DNA of 64,000 bases from Cardinalis cardinalis. Taxonomy: Eukaryota; Chordata; Aves; Passeriformes; Cardinalidae. Under the pieces are notes generated by a model. The model saw only the letters and a list, made by a program, of their open reading frames with translations. It had not been told where the DNA came from and did no database searches. Below are positions 49,021 to 60,278 of the stretch, one piece after another (the stretch's first letter is position 1; each line of letters begins with the position of its first letter). The position numbers were made by a program, and so were the translations under genes. Where the stretch lies: the NCBI GenBank assembly GCA_014549065.1, contig JACDOX010000115.1, positions 1,656,828-1,720,827 of the forward strand, in the 5' to 3' direction.

Positions 49021-49140
49021 ATCACAGAAATCACAGAATTTTCTGCATTGGAAGGGCCCTACAAGGATCGAGTCCAGCTCTTAAGTAATCAAACTCACAA
49101 CCTTGGTATTATTGGCACCATGTTTTAGCAGCTGAGGTAA
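49021..49140 (-). mobile_element. tRNA-Ile-derived SINE with CR1-like 3' end (zebra finch SINE type), minus strand
   Basis: Read on the minus strand, the head is a decayed tRNA-Ile. An A-box-like TTACCTCAGCTG is followed by the anticodon-arm text GGTGCCAATAATACCAAGG (anticodon AAT kept) and the B-box region GGTTGTGAGTTTGAT. The tail then reads GAGCTGGACTCGAT, GGGCCCTTCCAA and ends with two ATTCTGTGA-like units (one altered), as in CR1 3' ends. This head-tail combination is the tRNA-Ile/CR1 SINE described from zebra finch. The first about 15 tRNA bases are missing or unrecognisable. It is a pseudo-tRNA, not a working tRNA gene. Confidence 0.85.
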
Positions 49141-49294
49141 TCTCAGATGCTTCAGTTTAACTTGGTTTCAGCATCTTCATGCCATCTAAGTAAGCTTTGA
49201 CTTGTGATTCTGTAATGCTCGTTTCTGCTGAGTTTTCTCATGTTTATGTATTTTCTCACATGATGACCATACTACTTGTTACCTCTCAAAAAAA

Positions 49295-49840
49295 TAAGAA
49301 TGGTAACTGTGTGGCCAGCAGATTGAGGGAGGTGATTCTCCCCTTGTACTCCTCTGTGGTGAGATCCCAGCTGGAGTACTGTGTCCAGCTCTGGGACAGT
49401 TCCCTAACTTAAAAAGGATGTGGACCTTGAGTCCAGAGAAGGGCCATGAAAGATGATTAGAGGGCTGGAACACCTCTCCTGTGAGGAAAGCTGGAAAAGC
49501 TGAAGGTGTTCAGCCTGGGGGAGAGGAGGCTCTGGGGAGACCTTAATGTGGCCTCAAGGGTGAGGTGATACTTCAAGGGTGCCTACCAGGAAGGTGGTTT
49601 TGAACTAAAAGCAGGATGGTTTCGATTAGATACTAGGAAGAAATTCTTTACTCTGGGAGTGGTAAAACACTGACATGGGATGCCCAGAGAGGAGGTAGGT
49701 GCCCCATCCCAGGAAACATTCAGAGTCATGTTGGGTGGGGCTCCGAGCAACCTGATCTAGTGGAAGGTGTCCCTACTCATTGCAGGGAGGTTGGAATAGA
49801 TGACCTTGAAAGGTCCCTGCCAACCCAAACCAGAGCTAGA
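49295..49840 (+). mobile_element. CR1 LINE 3' fragment
   Basis: CR1 RT C-terminus and 3' UTR in sense orientation. Translated text CVASRLREVILPLYSSVVRS then LEYCVQLWD is followed by CAGCCTGGGGGAGAGGAGGC, ATACTAGGAAGAAATTCTTT and a 3' UTR ending GACCTTGAAAGGTCCCTGCC. The octamer tail is lost. Several frameshifts. It resembles the 3' part of copy B in intron 1. Confidence 0.88.
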
Positions 49841-52800
49841 ATAGCCCAGGTGTCATAAGGAATATTGAAGACCCAGAGAATTGCAGCTGGATGTGGAAGC
49901 TGTGTCTTAAGAAGTTTTGAGGATTAAAATGGTTCTAGAAGCTTGCATTCATACAATGAGAATTGCTTTCTGAGCACTCTGAAGCTTTTTTCTTTTTCTT
50001 TTTTTTCTGGGAGTAATTCCTGAGGCAGTCTGGTTATCTTTGAGGGTAATGTCTTGCTTACCTCTCTCTAGTTAGCCTGAAGGTCCATAGATCAGACATT
50101 ATCTGGAGTATCTCATGGTCAGGAACATTTTGCCCTAGAGACAGAACATAATAAAACTATTATTTATAATATGTGTTCCCTGACTGGTGTACAGGGTCAC
50201 TGTTACATGAATGAGTCAATAGCACAAGGTACAAAAGCAGAGACTGAGAAAAGTGCTGAACTTGGAAAAGGAAAGCTGTATCTTAACCACTTGTGCATTC
50301 ATCTTAGAACTTTCCTCTGATCTAAAATGTCCATTTTTTACTGACTTTTAAAGTATGCTTTTTTCCTGAGGCAGAGGAACTCCTACCAGTGCTCATTGGT
50401 GTGCCTATGGAAAAATGGGGATTGTTACATTAAAAACTTACTTGCCACTTAGCTTTGGTGTTAAAATACTGCTTAAGAGCTTCTTAAAAAAATTACAGGA
50501 TACATAATAAAATATAATTTATATAATCAAACATTACATTAAAATAGTCTTTTACATCATTTGTAGTTTGATGCGATTTCAACATCTTCAGATATTTTTC
50601 TTGTTTTTACCCAAACTAAGATTTGAAACTGATGGCATGTCTAGGCTGAGTAAATATAATGTATAAAAGTAATTGTGTTGCTATCAGAATGCTCCTTTCC
50701 TTTCTTTAAAATGTTTTTTACAGGATATATACGTGCCTCAGCAAAAGAGCAGACAGCTTAGCAGTCTCAAGATTTCTGGATGAAAGCATCATGGGACTTA
50801 TTTTAATTGCTCCTTTGAGACCAGATTGGCTCTGAGGTACATCTTGCCAAGGCCTCCTGGGTATTTCAAACCAGGCATGCAAATCCTGGCCTCTGTCAGT
50901 GTACAAAATAAAGATCACAGATGAAAAGAGCAGTAATATGAGGAGAGGAGAGCAGGGGAAAGCAACAGCAGCACCAAAATATTGGAATAGGCATTGNGGA
51001 GAGACAATTTCCACACATCACTTGATTTCTTACCACAGCTCAGATCAATTTCATAGCACAGAACTTCAAAGAGCAACTGCATCAATTTGGTACAAAACCA
51101 GCTGAATTCTGCATGTCACCACAGTGCAGTTGGCCAGATGAGACACATGACAGAGGAGATGAGCCCTTCCAGCAATCTGCACAGGACTGAGCTCTGTGGG
51201 CCTGGGACAGACTAGAGCAATACATTCAAAACATTATGATGTGTTCATAATTGTTATGGCTACACAGAGCTAGCTAAGACGCTCTTCTGAGTGTTGTCTC
51301 CCTTTGATTTTTTTTCCATTTCTCATTTATGTGTTTGCTGGGGGTTTTTTCATCTCACTTTTGCCCTGGTTAGCCTTTCTAAGTCTCTTACCCATGTGTG
51401 CTAAAGCCATGCACACGATGAAAGTGACTGAAACTGTAACGTTATGGTTCATGGCTTAAATGTTGTTATGAAGGACGTGGAGGGCCATTTGAAATGCTTT
51501 AATCTGTGATAGGAAAACTCCCAAATGATAATACAACTTGCTAATTCAAAATAAAAATAACCAGTGCAAGAGGGTAGCTGTCAGAGTCTGAGCCTGTGCC
51601 AGTGCCTGCCATTGCAAATGCAGCTAAATGGGAGCTGGGACTTTGCACTGCACACTGAAAACACATTTTTCTTCCTTTGCTGAGGAAGGATATCTCATTT
51701 CTAGCACGTTCTTAGTTGGAGGAGGCAAAGAACAGGATGTTAATTCAGAGTTAGACAGGAAAGCAAATGTGCTTGGATACTCTACAGCTAAAGCTTGATT
51801 CCCAAAGGCTGTCGTGCCTCCAGCACCACTGGGGAGAGCAGCTGCCCTGAGGTGACAAAGCTGTCACTTTGTCCAAGCCAGAGATGTCTAGCCAAGCTGC
51901 TGGAGACTAACAACAGCATTTTCCTAAGTTTTGTTCTTGACTGTGGAAGGGAGTATGATAATGCTTTTATTGCCATCTATTGCCAGCAGGTTCCTGTGTG
52001 GGAATGCTGGTGCCTGTGTGGGACAGCTGGTGGGAGGTGCTGTGCTTCACTGCCCGGTGCAGACGTGGCAGGAGCAGGGCACTCATGCCCTGACCAGCAC
52101 TCTGCCCTCGGGCTCAGGGTGCAGGGACCACTGCCCAAAACTTGGGATGGCAGCTTGAAGAAAGAGAATGCTGATGTGCCATTTCTGAAGCTTTTTCAGG
52201 CACCTGTGTGAGCCGTGTTTTCATTTGCATCAGCAGCCCCATCAGCAAAGACAACAGGAGCAGGAGGTGTTGAGTTCACTTCAGCAGGGACCACCCTGTG
52301 GCTTGCAAGTTACATTTCAACCTCCATTTAGCTGTTGATCTGCCCTCCCTTTCGGGCTCTTTCCAGAGCACCTGGGACGCCCTCGGGCAGGAGAATGCCA
52401 CCTCCTGGCCAGTGGCAGGTGACATGCACAGCACTTCAGAGCAGGTTTTGACTTGCATATGGGTGGGGGTGAGCATCCTGCCGGCAGCTGTGATCCGGAG
52501 CCATGGGGGGAACACGGCTGCTCGCCGGTGGTCCGTGCTAAAGAAGCTTCATTTACAAACTTCAATTGTTTCTGGTTTTGGATCTATTTTAAAAGCACCT
52601 AGCCAGTGGTCTTCTTGCTAGCAAGTAGAGCCTGGGCTGGGATGCAGTAAGTCAAGCCAGCCTTACATTTCCAATGGTGTGTACAGGCAGAGTGTAGGCT
52701 TCTAAAAAGTTTAACCATTTATTTGGGCCTTTCTTAATTGCCAAAAAAATGCCTTTTTGATTAATGCCCTAAAGTTTCATCTTTCAGTGCACATCTTTAA

Positions 52801-53289
52801 CCAGTTTTAGACAGCTTCCGTATTCAAAAGACTTTAGTGCTTCAGGCTTTCTCAGTCAGAGGGAAGGCGATGGGAGCCCTCTCCCCTCCCCACTGGGTGT
52901 TGTCATTCACCCTGTATTTTTCAGCCTTTTTTTTGTTTGGAAATGTATCTAGTTTCCGTCTGAACTCTTTAAAGCCCCTTACTTCAATGACAGACATGTG
53001 TAACACATTCCATATGCTCTCTTCCCTTTGGTCCATGAGCTCTTCCCGTCTGTCTCTGATAGAGGGACAGGCCAGGCTCCTCTCGTTGCCACTTAAAAGC
53101 TGGGAAGCTCCCTTGGTTCTTTAATAAAATTAAACAAAATTAATTTTGCTTTAAACGCTCGAGCCGCACACAGCCTCGCTTTGCTCTGCTGAGGTGTTTG
53201 CATATTGTGTCGTATTGTCCCATCCATGCCAGGATATTATTTTTACAGCTGGCCGTGCCTTTGATAGAGGGAAACGTGAGAGTTGAAAG
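49841..53289. other. Intergenic, mostly unrecognised
   Basis: About 3.4 kb without a supported gene. At 52890-53110 the minus strand reads FKEFRRKLDTF-like text that may be a very old CR1 C-terminus, but the match is too weak to call. The remainder is unique-looking. Confidence 0.5.
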
Positions 53290-53870
53290 GCACCAGAGGG
53301 AGGGAGGGAGAGAAGGAGGGAGGGATGGATGGCGGGGCGCCGCCGCAGCCGCCTGTGCTGTTCCCGAGCAGGAGCTAAGCTGCACCGGCCGCTGTGCAAG
53401 CAGAGCTCCGGGGGGCGGCTGCTCCGCAAAGCAGAGGAGAGAACGAGCCAGAGCTGATGCAGGATGCACAGCGGGGCCCTGGGGCACCGATGGGCCTTAA
53501 TGGGCCCGCCCAGCCTCCCCCGGGCCCAGCAGCCCCGGTTCGGCTCAGCCAGGGCCGCGGGTGCTGCCCGTGCGCCTCGGCCCGGCTCGGGGCTGGCCAG
53601 GCCCTCCCAGGGGGCTCTCAGGGCCATGGTTTGGGGGCTTCCCTCTCCTGCTGCTCCTGCCCAGACCCCGGGGTGGTCCTTGGGCCTGCCCNATTGCTGC
53701 TCTTGGCCTGGGGCTGTTCGTGGACCTGTGTCCGTCTGGGGGGCTGTGGGAAGGCTGCGGGCCCTCTCCCTCACGGGGCAGCCTCGCTGTCCTGCATCCC
53801 CCTGGCAAGCATCTCCTCATCTCAGGTGAGGTCCCTTCTGCAAGGTGCTGTCTTTAAACCCCTCCCAGGT
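53290..53870 (+). promoter_or_regulatory. Intergenic GC-rich/CpG island followed by strong splice donors
   Basis: GC- and CpG-dense DNA begins with a GGGA tract (53297-53333; five GGG runs between 53298 and 53324, able to form a G-quadruplex). It continues to about 53700. Two good plus-strand donors follow, CAG|GTGAGG at 53825/53826 and CAG|GTAAGC at 53868/53869. This looks like the first exon and promoter of an unannotated transcript, perhaps a lncRNA or an upstream exon of the next gene. Frames in it match no family I know. The motifs are seen; transcription is inferred. Confidence 0.45.
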
Positions 53871-56800
53871 AAGCAATGGTTTCCTTCTTACTGGCTCTGT
53901 CTTGGCTGTGGACTGAAAAACAGAGGGTGGCAAATAAAGATGGAGGTCACCCAGATTGCAGAGGGCAGAACACAGATGGGGAGGGGGGAGAAAAGTTTCA
54001 AAGACTCGGACTAAAATGTAGCTAATAGAGTCACTCGTTGTTGTTTATTTAAAGCTGGGTCAGGTTCAAATTCAGTCCCAGGTACTCTGGAACTGATTTT
54101 GGTCGCACAACAAATGGAGAGCCAAAGGAACCTGGTGCTGGTTGAGCAGGCTGGGGTCCTCCAGTGAGGCACACAGAGCTCTGCAGGCACACTCCCACAC
54201 GAGTGCTTGTGCAGCAGTGAGGAAGCCATTGAACTCTGTGGTGATGGATTTCACTGCTCACCTGAGACCTATTAAAATAAGGCATTACATCGTGTGCCTG
54301 AGGCAGCAGGGACAGGTGAAAGAGGGCAGATTTGGCATCAGACTGCAGTTGCCTTATCAAAGNAAGCAAAATAGATTTCTCTAATTTACAGATACTGTAG
54401 TCTCAGCTAAAAACTCACTTGCCTGTGCTTGTTAGCACTCAGTGTCTAAAATGTCACTTTTCCCTCCTTGAGAAAAGGAGCAGCAATNATCCTGTGGTGC
54501 TGCCTCACAAATGTGAATGCAAATGCACTGAGTGGTGGTTTGTTTATTTCCAGAGACGTTCTAATCCTNCAGGCTCCTTGTTGCCAGTCTAGGGCTTTGC
54601 CTGCCCTTTGTTTTATCTGTGGAGAGCAGAGTGGTTCTGGCTGGGCTCTCACCAGTGGGGTGTGCAATAGCACCTGTGAGGAACAACCTGGGCTCAGCCG
54701 GGCNCACTTATCCAAATGAAAAAAGGTAACTTTCCCCTTCATCTCCACTTCCATTGTGCTGCCTCTATTGGGTCTCATCTAAGTTTTGGCCACAAGCCAT
54801 ACTGTGCTACCACTTCCCATGTTAGTGCTTCACTTCTCTCACAGTGAGGCAATGGGATCAGCCACAAAATCCCTGCTTCCAGGCCTGCTGCTGGGTGAGT
54901 TGGACAATACTTTCTCTTCCCTGCTTATGCCATTTTTCTGTGTTTTCCCTTAATTTCATCTCCTCCTGAGTCTCATATGCTGCTGTTTGTCTGCCTCGGT
55001 ATGTCCACAATGACCTTGCTCCATCCTTCTGTTTTGGGTTTCACTGGCTGTAAGTTATTTCACTTTTAATTANTTTATGTATTTTTGTTCTGTATTGTTT
55101 ATTGTAGCATCATATTCTGTTTGGATAATGTCATGTTTCGGCTCAAAGGGCTTTAAAAGCTCAGAAAATGTAGTTGGAGACAAACTCTTTCTCCAGATTG
55201 AGTTTCTTCTGAGCATCCAGCAGATTGCCCTTGTCCTCACACCCGTGGAGCATCAGCTGCAGTGGGGAGCCAAGGCCTGCCTGTGCCCAGGCCATGGGGC
55301 ACTGGGCAGGAGCGTTGCTGTGGTTTCTGTCCCTTGTGGAATTGAAGTGGAAACGCAGGCATAGGCAAGGTGGTCACTTCAGTGGTCCCTGGGGCTAAGT
55401 GGGTGGCTGGAGAGTGGCTGAGCTCTAGACTGGAGTGGCACATGGTAGAAGTGCACGTGTATGTTCTGGATCTTTCTGCTGCCCAAGGGCCAAAGCAGGG
55501 CTAGACTTGGCTGTGCTACAGCCCAGGAGAAGCACAAGGCTTGGACATGAGCACACTTAGCACAACAGGAGAACCTCAGTGGCTCAGCAGTGCTCTTGTC
55601 CTGCTTCCCCTGCCTGGAAATTGCCTTCTTGTCCTCCCCGGGGGTGCCTGGGGCATCTGCTTGGGCCAAAGGGCTTCTGAAGCCACCACCAGCATTAGGG
55701 GTTGATGATGTCCTTCCCTGCCAGGCTTTTCTCTTTTTTCCATTTTAAACAAAACTACAACTTGTGGTTTGAAGGGGGGCTGAGAGTGCTTCTCCTTCCC
55801 TCTAAAATTTTACATCTTCATGCTGAAGTGACAGCTGAAAAGGGAACAGCAGCAAAAAGCTTCCAGATTAATGTACACAGACAAATCACAAGCCAAGAAA
55901 TTTTCACTCCTTCCCCGCCTCTGCCTTCAAGGCTTTTGTTTGTGTTTCTTGATGGTTCTTGTTCCCTTCCAACTCAGAATATTCTGGGATTCGGCATCTC
56001 CAGCAGCTCCCAGTGAATGCTGGTGAGGTGGGGATNTTTCTTCATCTCCTGCCCCAACCCAGCCAGGGCTGCCAGGTCTTAGAGGTCCCACAGACTGTGC
56101 TCCAGCTGGTGACCTGTCATTCCCACTGCTGATACAAACGTCCTCCTTAAGCAGGCAAAGCCAGAACTATGGGACATGCCCCTTTGATATTTATCATTGC
56201 AATTCTTTGATAAGCTGCTGTCTCCTCCTGTCCTACTTAATGCTCTTTTTTGGTGTAGACGGGGGCTGGATTAAAGTAGTCCAGGTACAGACATCTAGCA
56301 TCATTTGAGGAACCTTGGTACATCCCAGCAGGCCTTCAGCTGCCTCTCCAGGCATGTGGATGTGTCCTGTATGCCTTGGAGCTTTATTTTCTCTCTCTGC
56401 NTTGCTGCCATAAGTAGCTGTGGGTGGCTCTGGCGGCAGTGAGAGGCCCAGGAGCTGAAGGAGGCCCTCGCTGTACGCCCTTCACCAATGGGCAAAATTA
56501 TCAACTCTCCACTGATTGCCAATTTTATCTATTTTTATCAAATTTTCCCTCAGTTGTACTACCTACAAATGGAATTACATCCAAATGGAGGCACACCTGC
56601 TGGAGTCTGATAGCCATGCTTGGCATCACTGCTTCTGATGGGGCTNCTCTCTGCCTCTGGTGCTGTGCACTCCCCTTCTCTTTCTAGTGCTTTTCCCTTT
56701 GCTCTAAACATGTTCCTGGAGAAAGGGTGAATGCAGCCATGTGCATCATTCCCTGTCCTGCTCAGAGGGAAAGCTGTCCTATTCTCCCAGTATCCAGCTC

Positions 56801-57204
56801 TTTGGGGCATGTTTGTGGCATGGGGGCGTTTTTCTTTCTCTTTCTGAGTTTACAGACCATGACTCAAGGAGGTAGCTACACTATGTAGACAGGTCTTAAA
56901 ATTCAAGTTATCTGAGCACTGAAGAGTTCTCTCTATAATTACCTCAATGAGACACAGAGATGCTTTTGTCCCCCATGGCACTGATTGTAAACAGCAGTGT
57001 GAGGCTGAAAGTGTAAATCCTCTCATCTCCAACAGGCATTTGCTCTGGGAGAAATGTGTCCAGCTGGTGTCAGGAGCCCAGGGTTACATCCCTGCTCCTG
57101 AATCCTGATGGCTGTGGGATTAGGCTCACAACAGAGCTTGGCTGCACACAGCTGATCCCTCTGCCCCAAGGTGGGTAAGAGAGACTGGTGGGGGATGGCA
57201 CAGT
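53871..57204. other. Intergenic, no recognised gene
   Basis: Moderate-GC intergenic sequence with single N bases. An AATAAA lies at 53933-53938. No exon, repeat or RNA gene recognised. Confidence 0.5.
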
Positions 57205-57430
57205 GGGCCACAGTGATCATGAAATGGTTGACTTTTTTTCTCAGTGTAATGAGAAAACAGGAGAGCAGAGTTGCTGCCCTGGACCTGAGGAGAGCTAACT
57301 TTAAGCTATCTGGGAGCTATTTAGCTGGGAACTCTGGGAATCTGCTTCTGAGGGCCTTGAAGTTCACAAGTGCAGGACAATTTTTAAGAATCACTTTTCA
57401 GATGCACAGGATCAGGGAATTCCACTGTAC
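57205..57430 (+). mobile_element. CR1 LINE internal fragment (end of endonuclease region)
   Basis: The translated text ESRVAALDLRRANFKL matches the segment after the CR1 endonuclease (usually S-RVAALDFRRANF). It is preceded by a decayed HxxMVEFxIL-like start (GATCATGAAATGGTTGA). The rest is heavily mutated. A short, isolated internal piece. Confidence 0.7.
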
Positions 57431-57616
57431 ATCACCCCTGCAGAGAGTGGAGGGTGTAGGTGGGGATGGAGGGCCACCTGTGCTGAAACTTGCAGGTATT
57501 TTGCCATTGTGAGCTGTTCTTGCTCATCTTGGTGAGGTTTCTGCTCAGAAACCTGTGTAACAGATCAGGTGCCCTTGTCCCTTAAGCTTAGTCTTGCCCT
57601 CTCTGAAACCTGGATA

Positions 57617-57660
57617 AATAAAAGCTCCTTTAAGAGTCAAAATTTAAAAAAAAAAGAAAA
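57617..57660 (+). other. AATAAA followed by genomic A-run
   Basis: AATAAA at 57617-57622 lies about 23 bases before an A-rich run (57646-57660). This could be an internal-priming site, a transcript end or the 3' end of an old retrocopy. No parent gene is recognised upstream, so no call is made. Confidence 0.3.
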
Positions 57661-58704
57661 TAGCTGTTTTGTAAGCAAAACTGATGACTCTCTCTTGCCA
57701 TAAATTGGTGGTGGCTTCTGCAAAGGCTTCCAAAGTCTTTTCCTAAGAGGTGCTGGGTTGTGCCTATAGGACTTAGGGGCAGCTTTGCCTTGTGCCTTGT
57801 CTGAGGTGCAGCCTTGGCTGTGCAGGCTCAGCTGGCCAGAAACAGAGAGCAGAGTTAGCCCTGACTTCCTGGATGGGAAATGAGCACAACAGCAATTGGC
57901 TTTATTCCCTACTGCCTCCAGCCTGCCTTGCAGAGGGGTTTTAATGCTCTTACTCATGGCAATTGCTCCTGAAAACCCTGGATTGGTGATTTTGTGAGTG
58001 GGAGCCTCAGCATTCATTTGCTGCCCACTCAGGGTCCCTTTGCCAGTGTAACTCCCCCACTGCCAGTGCTGTTTCCTTGGCTGTGTGTGGTCCTTTTGCC
58101 GACTCCTGACATTTTTTATTTTTGGTCAACATCAGAATGGAGCTGCAGAATAATTGCTCTTTCACTCTGCTCTTAAATAGGCCACGCTGCTCATCTGCAT
58201 AAATGTTCTCTTCATGCATGCTGCCATTCTGCCTTGCAGGCTTCTTGGAAGGGGAAAAAAAACCCAAACCACTTTATTTTTCAAAAAGATGCCTTTTCTT
58301 CCTCATGAATTGCCCCTGGTCTGTATGATACCCAGCAACTGGCCCCGAAGGATGAAAAATAAGCTGTTTTGCCAAGGTGCAATTCAGCCATAAGGCATCC
58401 CATATATCCGAGGCTGTCCTGTGAGCCCTTTCAAGCAGGGCATTGAAGCTGGGGTAAGGCCACCTCGGCAGATCCACTCAAGCACTCAACCTTAAAGCCA
58501 AAGCCAGGTTTTAGCCACTGGTGTGCAAATCCCAGGAAGAGGGGCGGATGAGCCGCAGATACAAGTCAGTCTTCTCCAGGATGAAAGCTTTTGCTGTCAA
58601 GCTGTCCAAAGGGAAACATCCTGAGGCTGAAAACTGCTGGTGAGTGCTGGCTCCTGCTCCAGAGACTGGCCACGTGCCTTGGCTTGCCTCTGACCTGCAG
58701 GGAG

Positions 58705-58783
58705 GGATGGATGGATGGATGGATGGATGGATGGATGGATGGATGGATGGATGGATGGATGGATGGATGGATGGACGGATGGA
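58705..58783. repeat. (ATGG)n microsatellite
   Basis: About 20 tandem units of ATGG/GGAT with a single T-to-C change at 58776. It creates long false frames (MDGW repeats on plus, SIHP repeats on minus). Likely length-polymorphic. Confidence 0.97.
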
Positions 58784-59849
58784 GGCAGAGAGTCCTGGGG
58801 GAAGGGTACAGAGGAACAAGCCAGGCTTTGCAAAGCTGGCTGCAGAGCTCCTGCCCTTCCTCCCTGCCCAGAGGCAAATGTGCTTGGCTCAAATGTGACA
58901 GGACTTGGCAAAGGAATGCACAAAGCTCTTGCTCTGCCATCAAGCACAGCACCGAGGGTTTGCCCTCCTTGCTGAAGAACTTGCCGGCAGAGATCATGCA
59001 GTTGATCTTGTCTGATAGCATTTATGCGATCCGATTGCTCATGAGAATAAAAGCCAGCTCAGTCTTCAGTGCCGGTCAGCTCTCACTGCGATGTTTTCCA
59101 GCACAGAGGCCGCCCTGAAGGGAAGGAGCAGAGGAAAAGCGCCGCGCACCCTGCCGGGCTGAATCCCATGTCACTCTCGCAGAGCCAAGGTGGAGCTTGC
59201 TACAAAAGGAAAGGCAAAAAAAGGAGGTGTAGGTCACACCACGGGGTGAAATGAAGCACGTGGAAGAGAGGATGCATGTGGGAGCATCTCCCGTGGCCGA
59301 GGGGGTGCAAAGCAGGATGCGAGGAGCTGTTGGCTCGCCTGGCGTGGCTCCGTGGATTCGCAGGAAAAGAGGAGCCGCACCAGAGCGGAGCAGGCCGAGA
59401 TCGCTGCCGCAGGCTGTGTTCCACTTTGCAGGCTCGGAGGTAAGGGCAAGCCCAGGTTTTGCCTTTTAAAACGGCGAAGAGGAATGTAGGGGCTTAGGAC
59501 AGTCGTGAGACTCCTGTGAACGGTGGGCAACCTCTTCCATCGCCCACAGCTNACTGCAGGCTTCTGTTTCAGACTGCCCTAGCTCTGCTAGAGCGGTAAT
59601 TAGGCTGAATTTTGTCCTACTGCTCCCAATAAAAGGCTGTTCTGGAGCCTCCCTGCTCTGACGTTTTAGAAACCAGCCAAGAAGAAGGGAGCAGCCACAT
59701 GGGGTCAGCTGGAGGATCTTTCTGAGTGACATTTGCCCAGCAATAGTCAGTAGGATATTTCAGCAGGAAAAGCAAGACCTCTAACATTTAGAAAACCAAG
59801 ATTATAACCAAACCAAACAAATCTTCACCTCTCTGGAGGAAAACATGAA
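58784..59849. other. Intergenic, GC-richer stretch with a candidate donor
   Basis: Sequence at 59100-59440 has more CpG than its surroundings and ends in a near-consensus donor GGAG|GTAAGG at 59439/59440. No family is recognisable in the frames. It could be a non-coding exon; support is weak. Confidence 0.35.
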
Positions 59850-60278
59850 GCATTTAGGAGACTGCATCTAAGTGTGCTGTGTCCAGTTGTAGGGTTCTTG
59901 GTACCAGAGCAGGTCCAACAGAAAGGTGTTGGCATACAAGCAGAGGACAAGAGGGCTGGATTTGTCCAGCCTGAAGAAGAGAAGACTGAAAGGAGACCTC
60001 AGTGCTCTCTGACACTACCTTGCAGGAAATACAGAGCCAGACTCACCTTGGAAGTGTGCAGTAAAAGGNTGAGAGGCACCAAACAGAAGTTACTTACAAG
60101 GAAATCCCAATTAAACGTTAGCAAAAAATTTTCACAGGGTCGGTGGTCAAACTGTCTCCTGCAGGGATGTGCAAAACTCTCCCAACAAAGGCTTACTCTG
60201 GCTTTAAAGCTGGCTGTGCTTTGGGTGGGGATTGGGCCAGACAGTCCCTTCTGACTTTATTTATTGTGTGATTCTATG
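59850..60278 (+). mobile_element. CR1 LINE 3' fragment, old
   Basis: The plus strand reads GTGCTGTGTCCAGTTGTAGG, then CAGCCTGAAGAAGAGAAGAC, AGGAGACCTCAGTGCTCTC and a 3' end near TTGTGTGATTCTATG at 60264-60278. This is the order of the CR1 ORF2 end and 3' UTR, more diverged than the intron 1 copies. Confidence 0.78.

Noticed and set aside
49021..49140. A functional tRNA-Ile gene on the minus strand
   Set aside because: The acceptor stem and D-arm are degraded and a CR1-like tail follows, so it is a SINE.
52842..53036. A minus-strand frame with FKEFRRKLDTF, possibly a CR1 C-terminus
   Set aside because: The similarity is too short and diverged to call without a database search.
58566..59118. 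Frames of 84-175 codons with MDGW or SIHP repeats on both strands
   Set aside because: They come from the ATGG microsatellite, which is open in several frames by its period.
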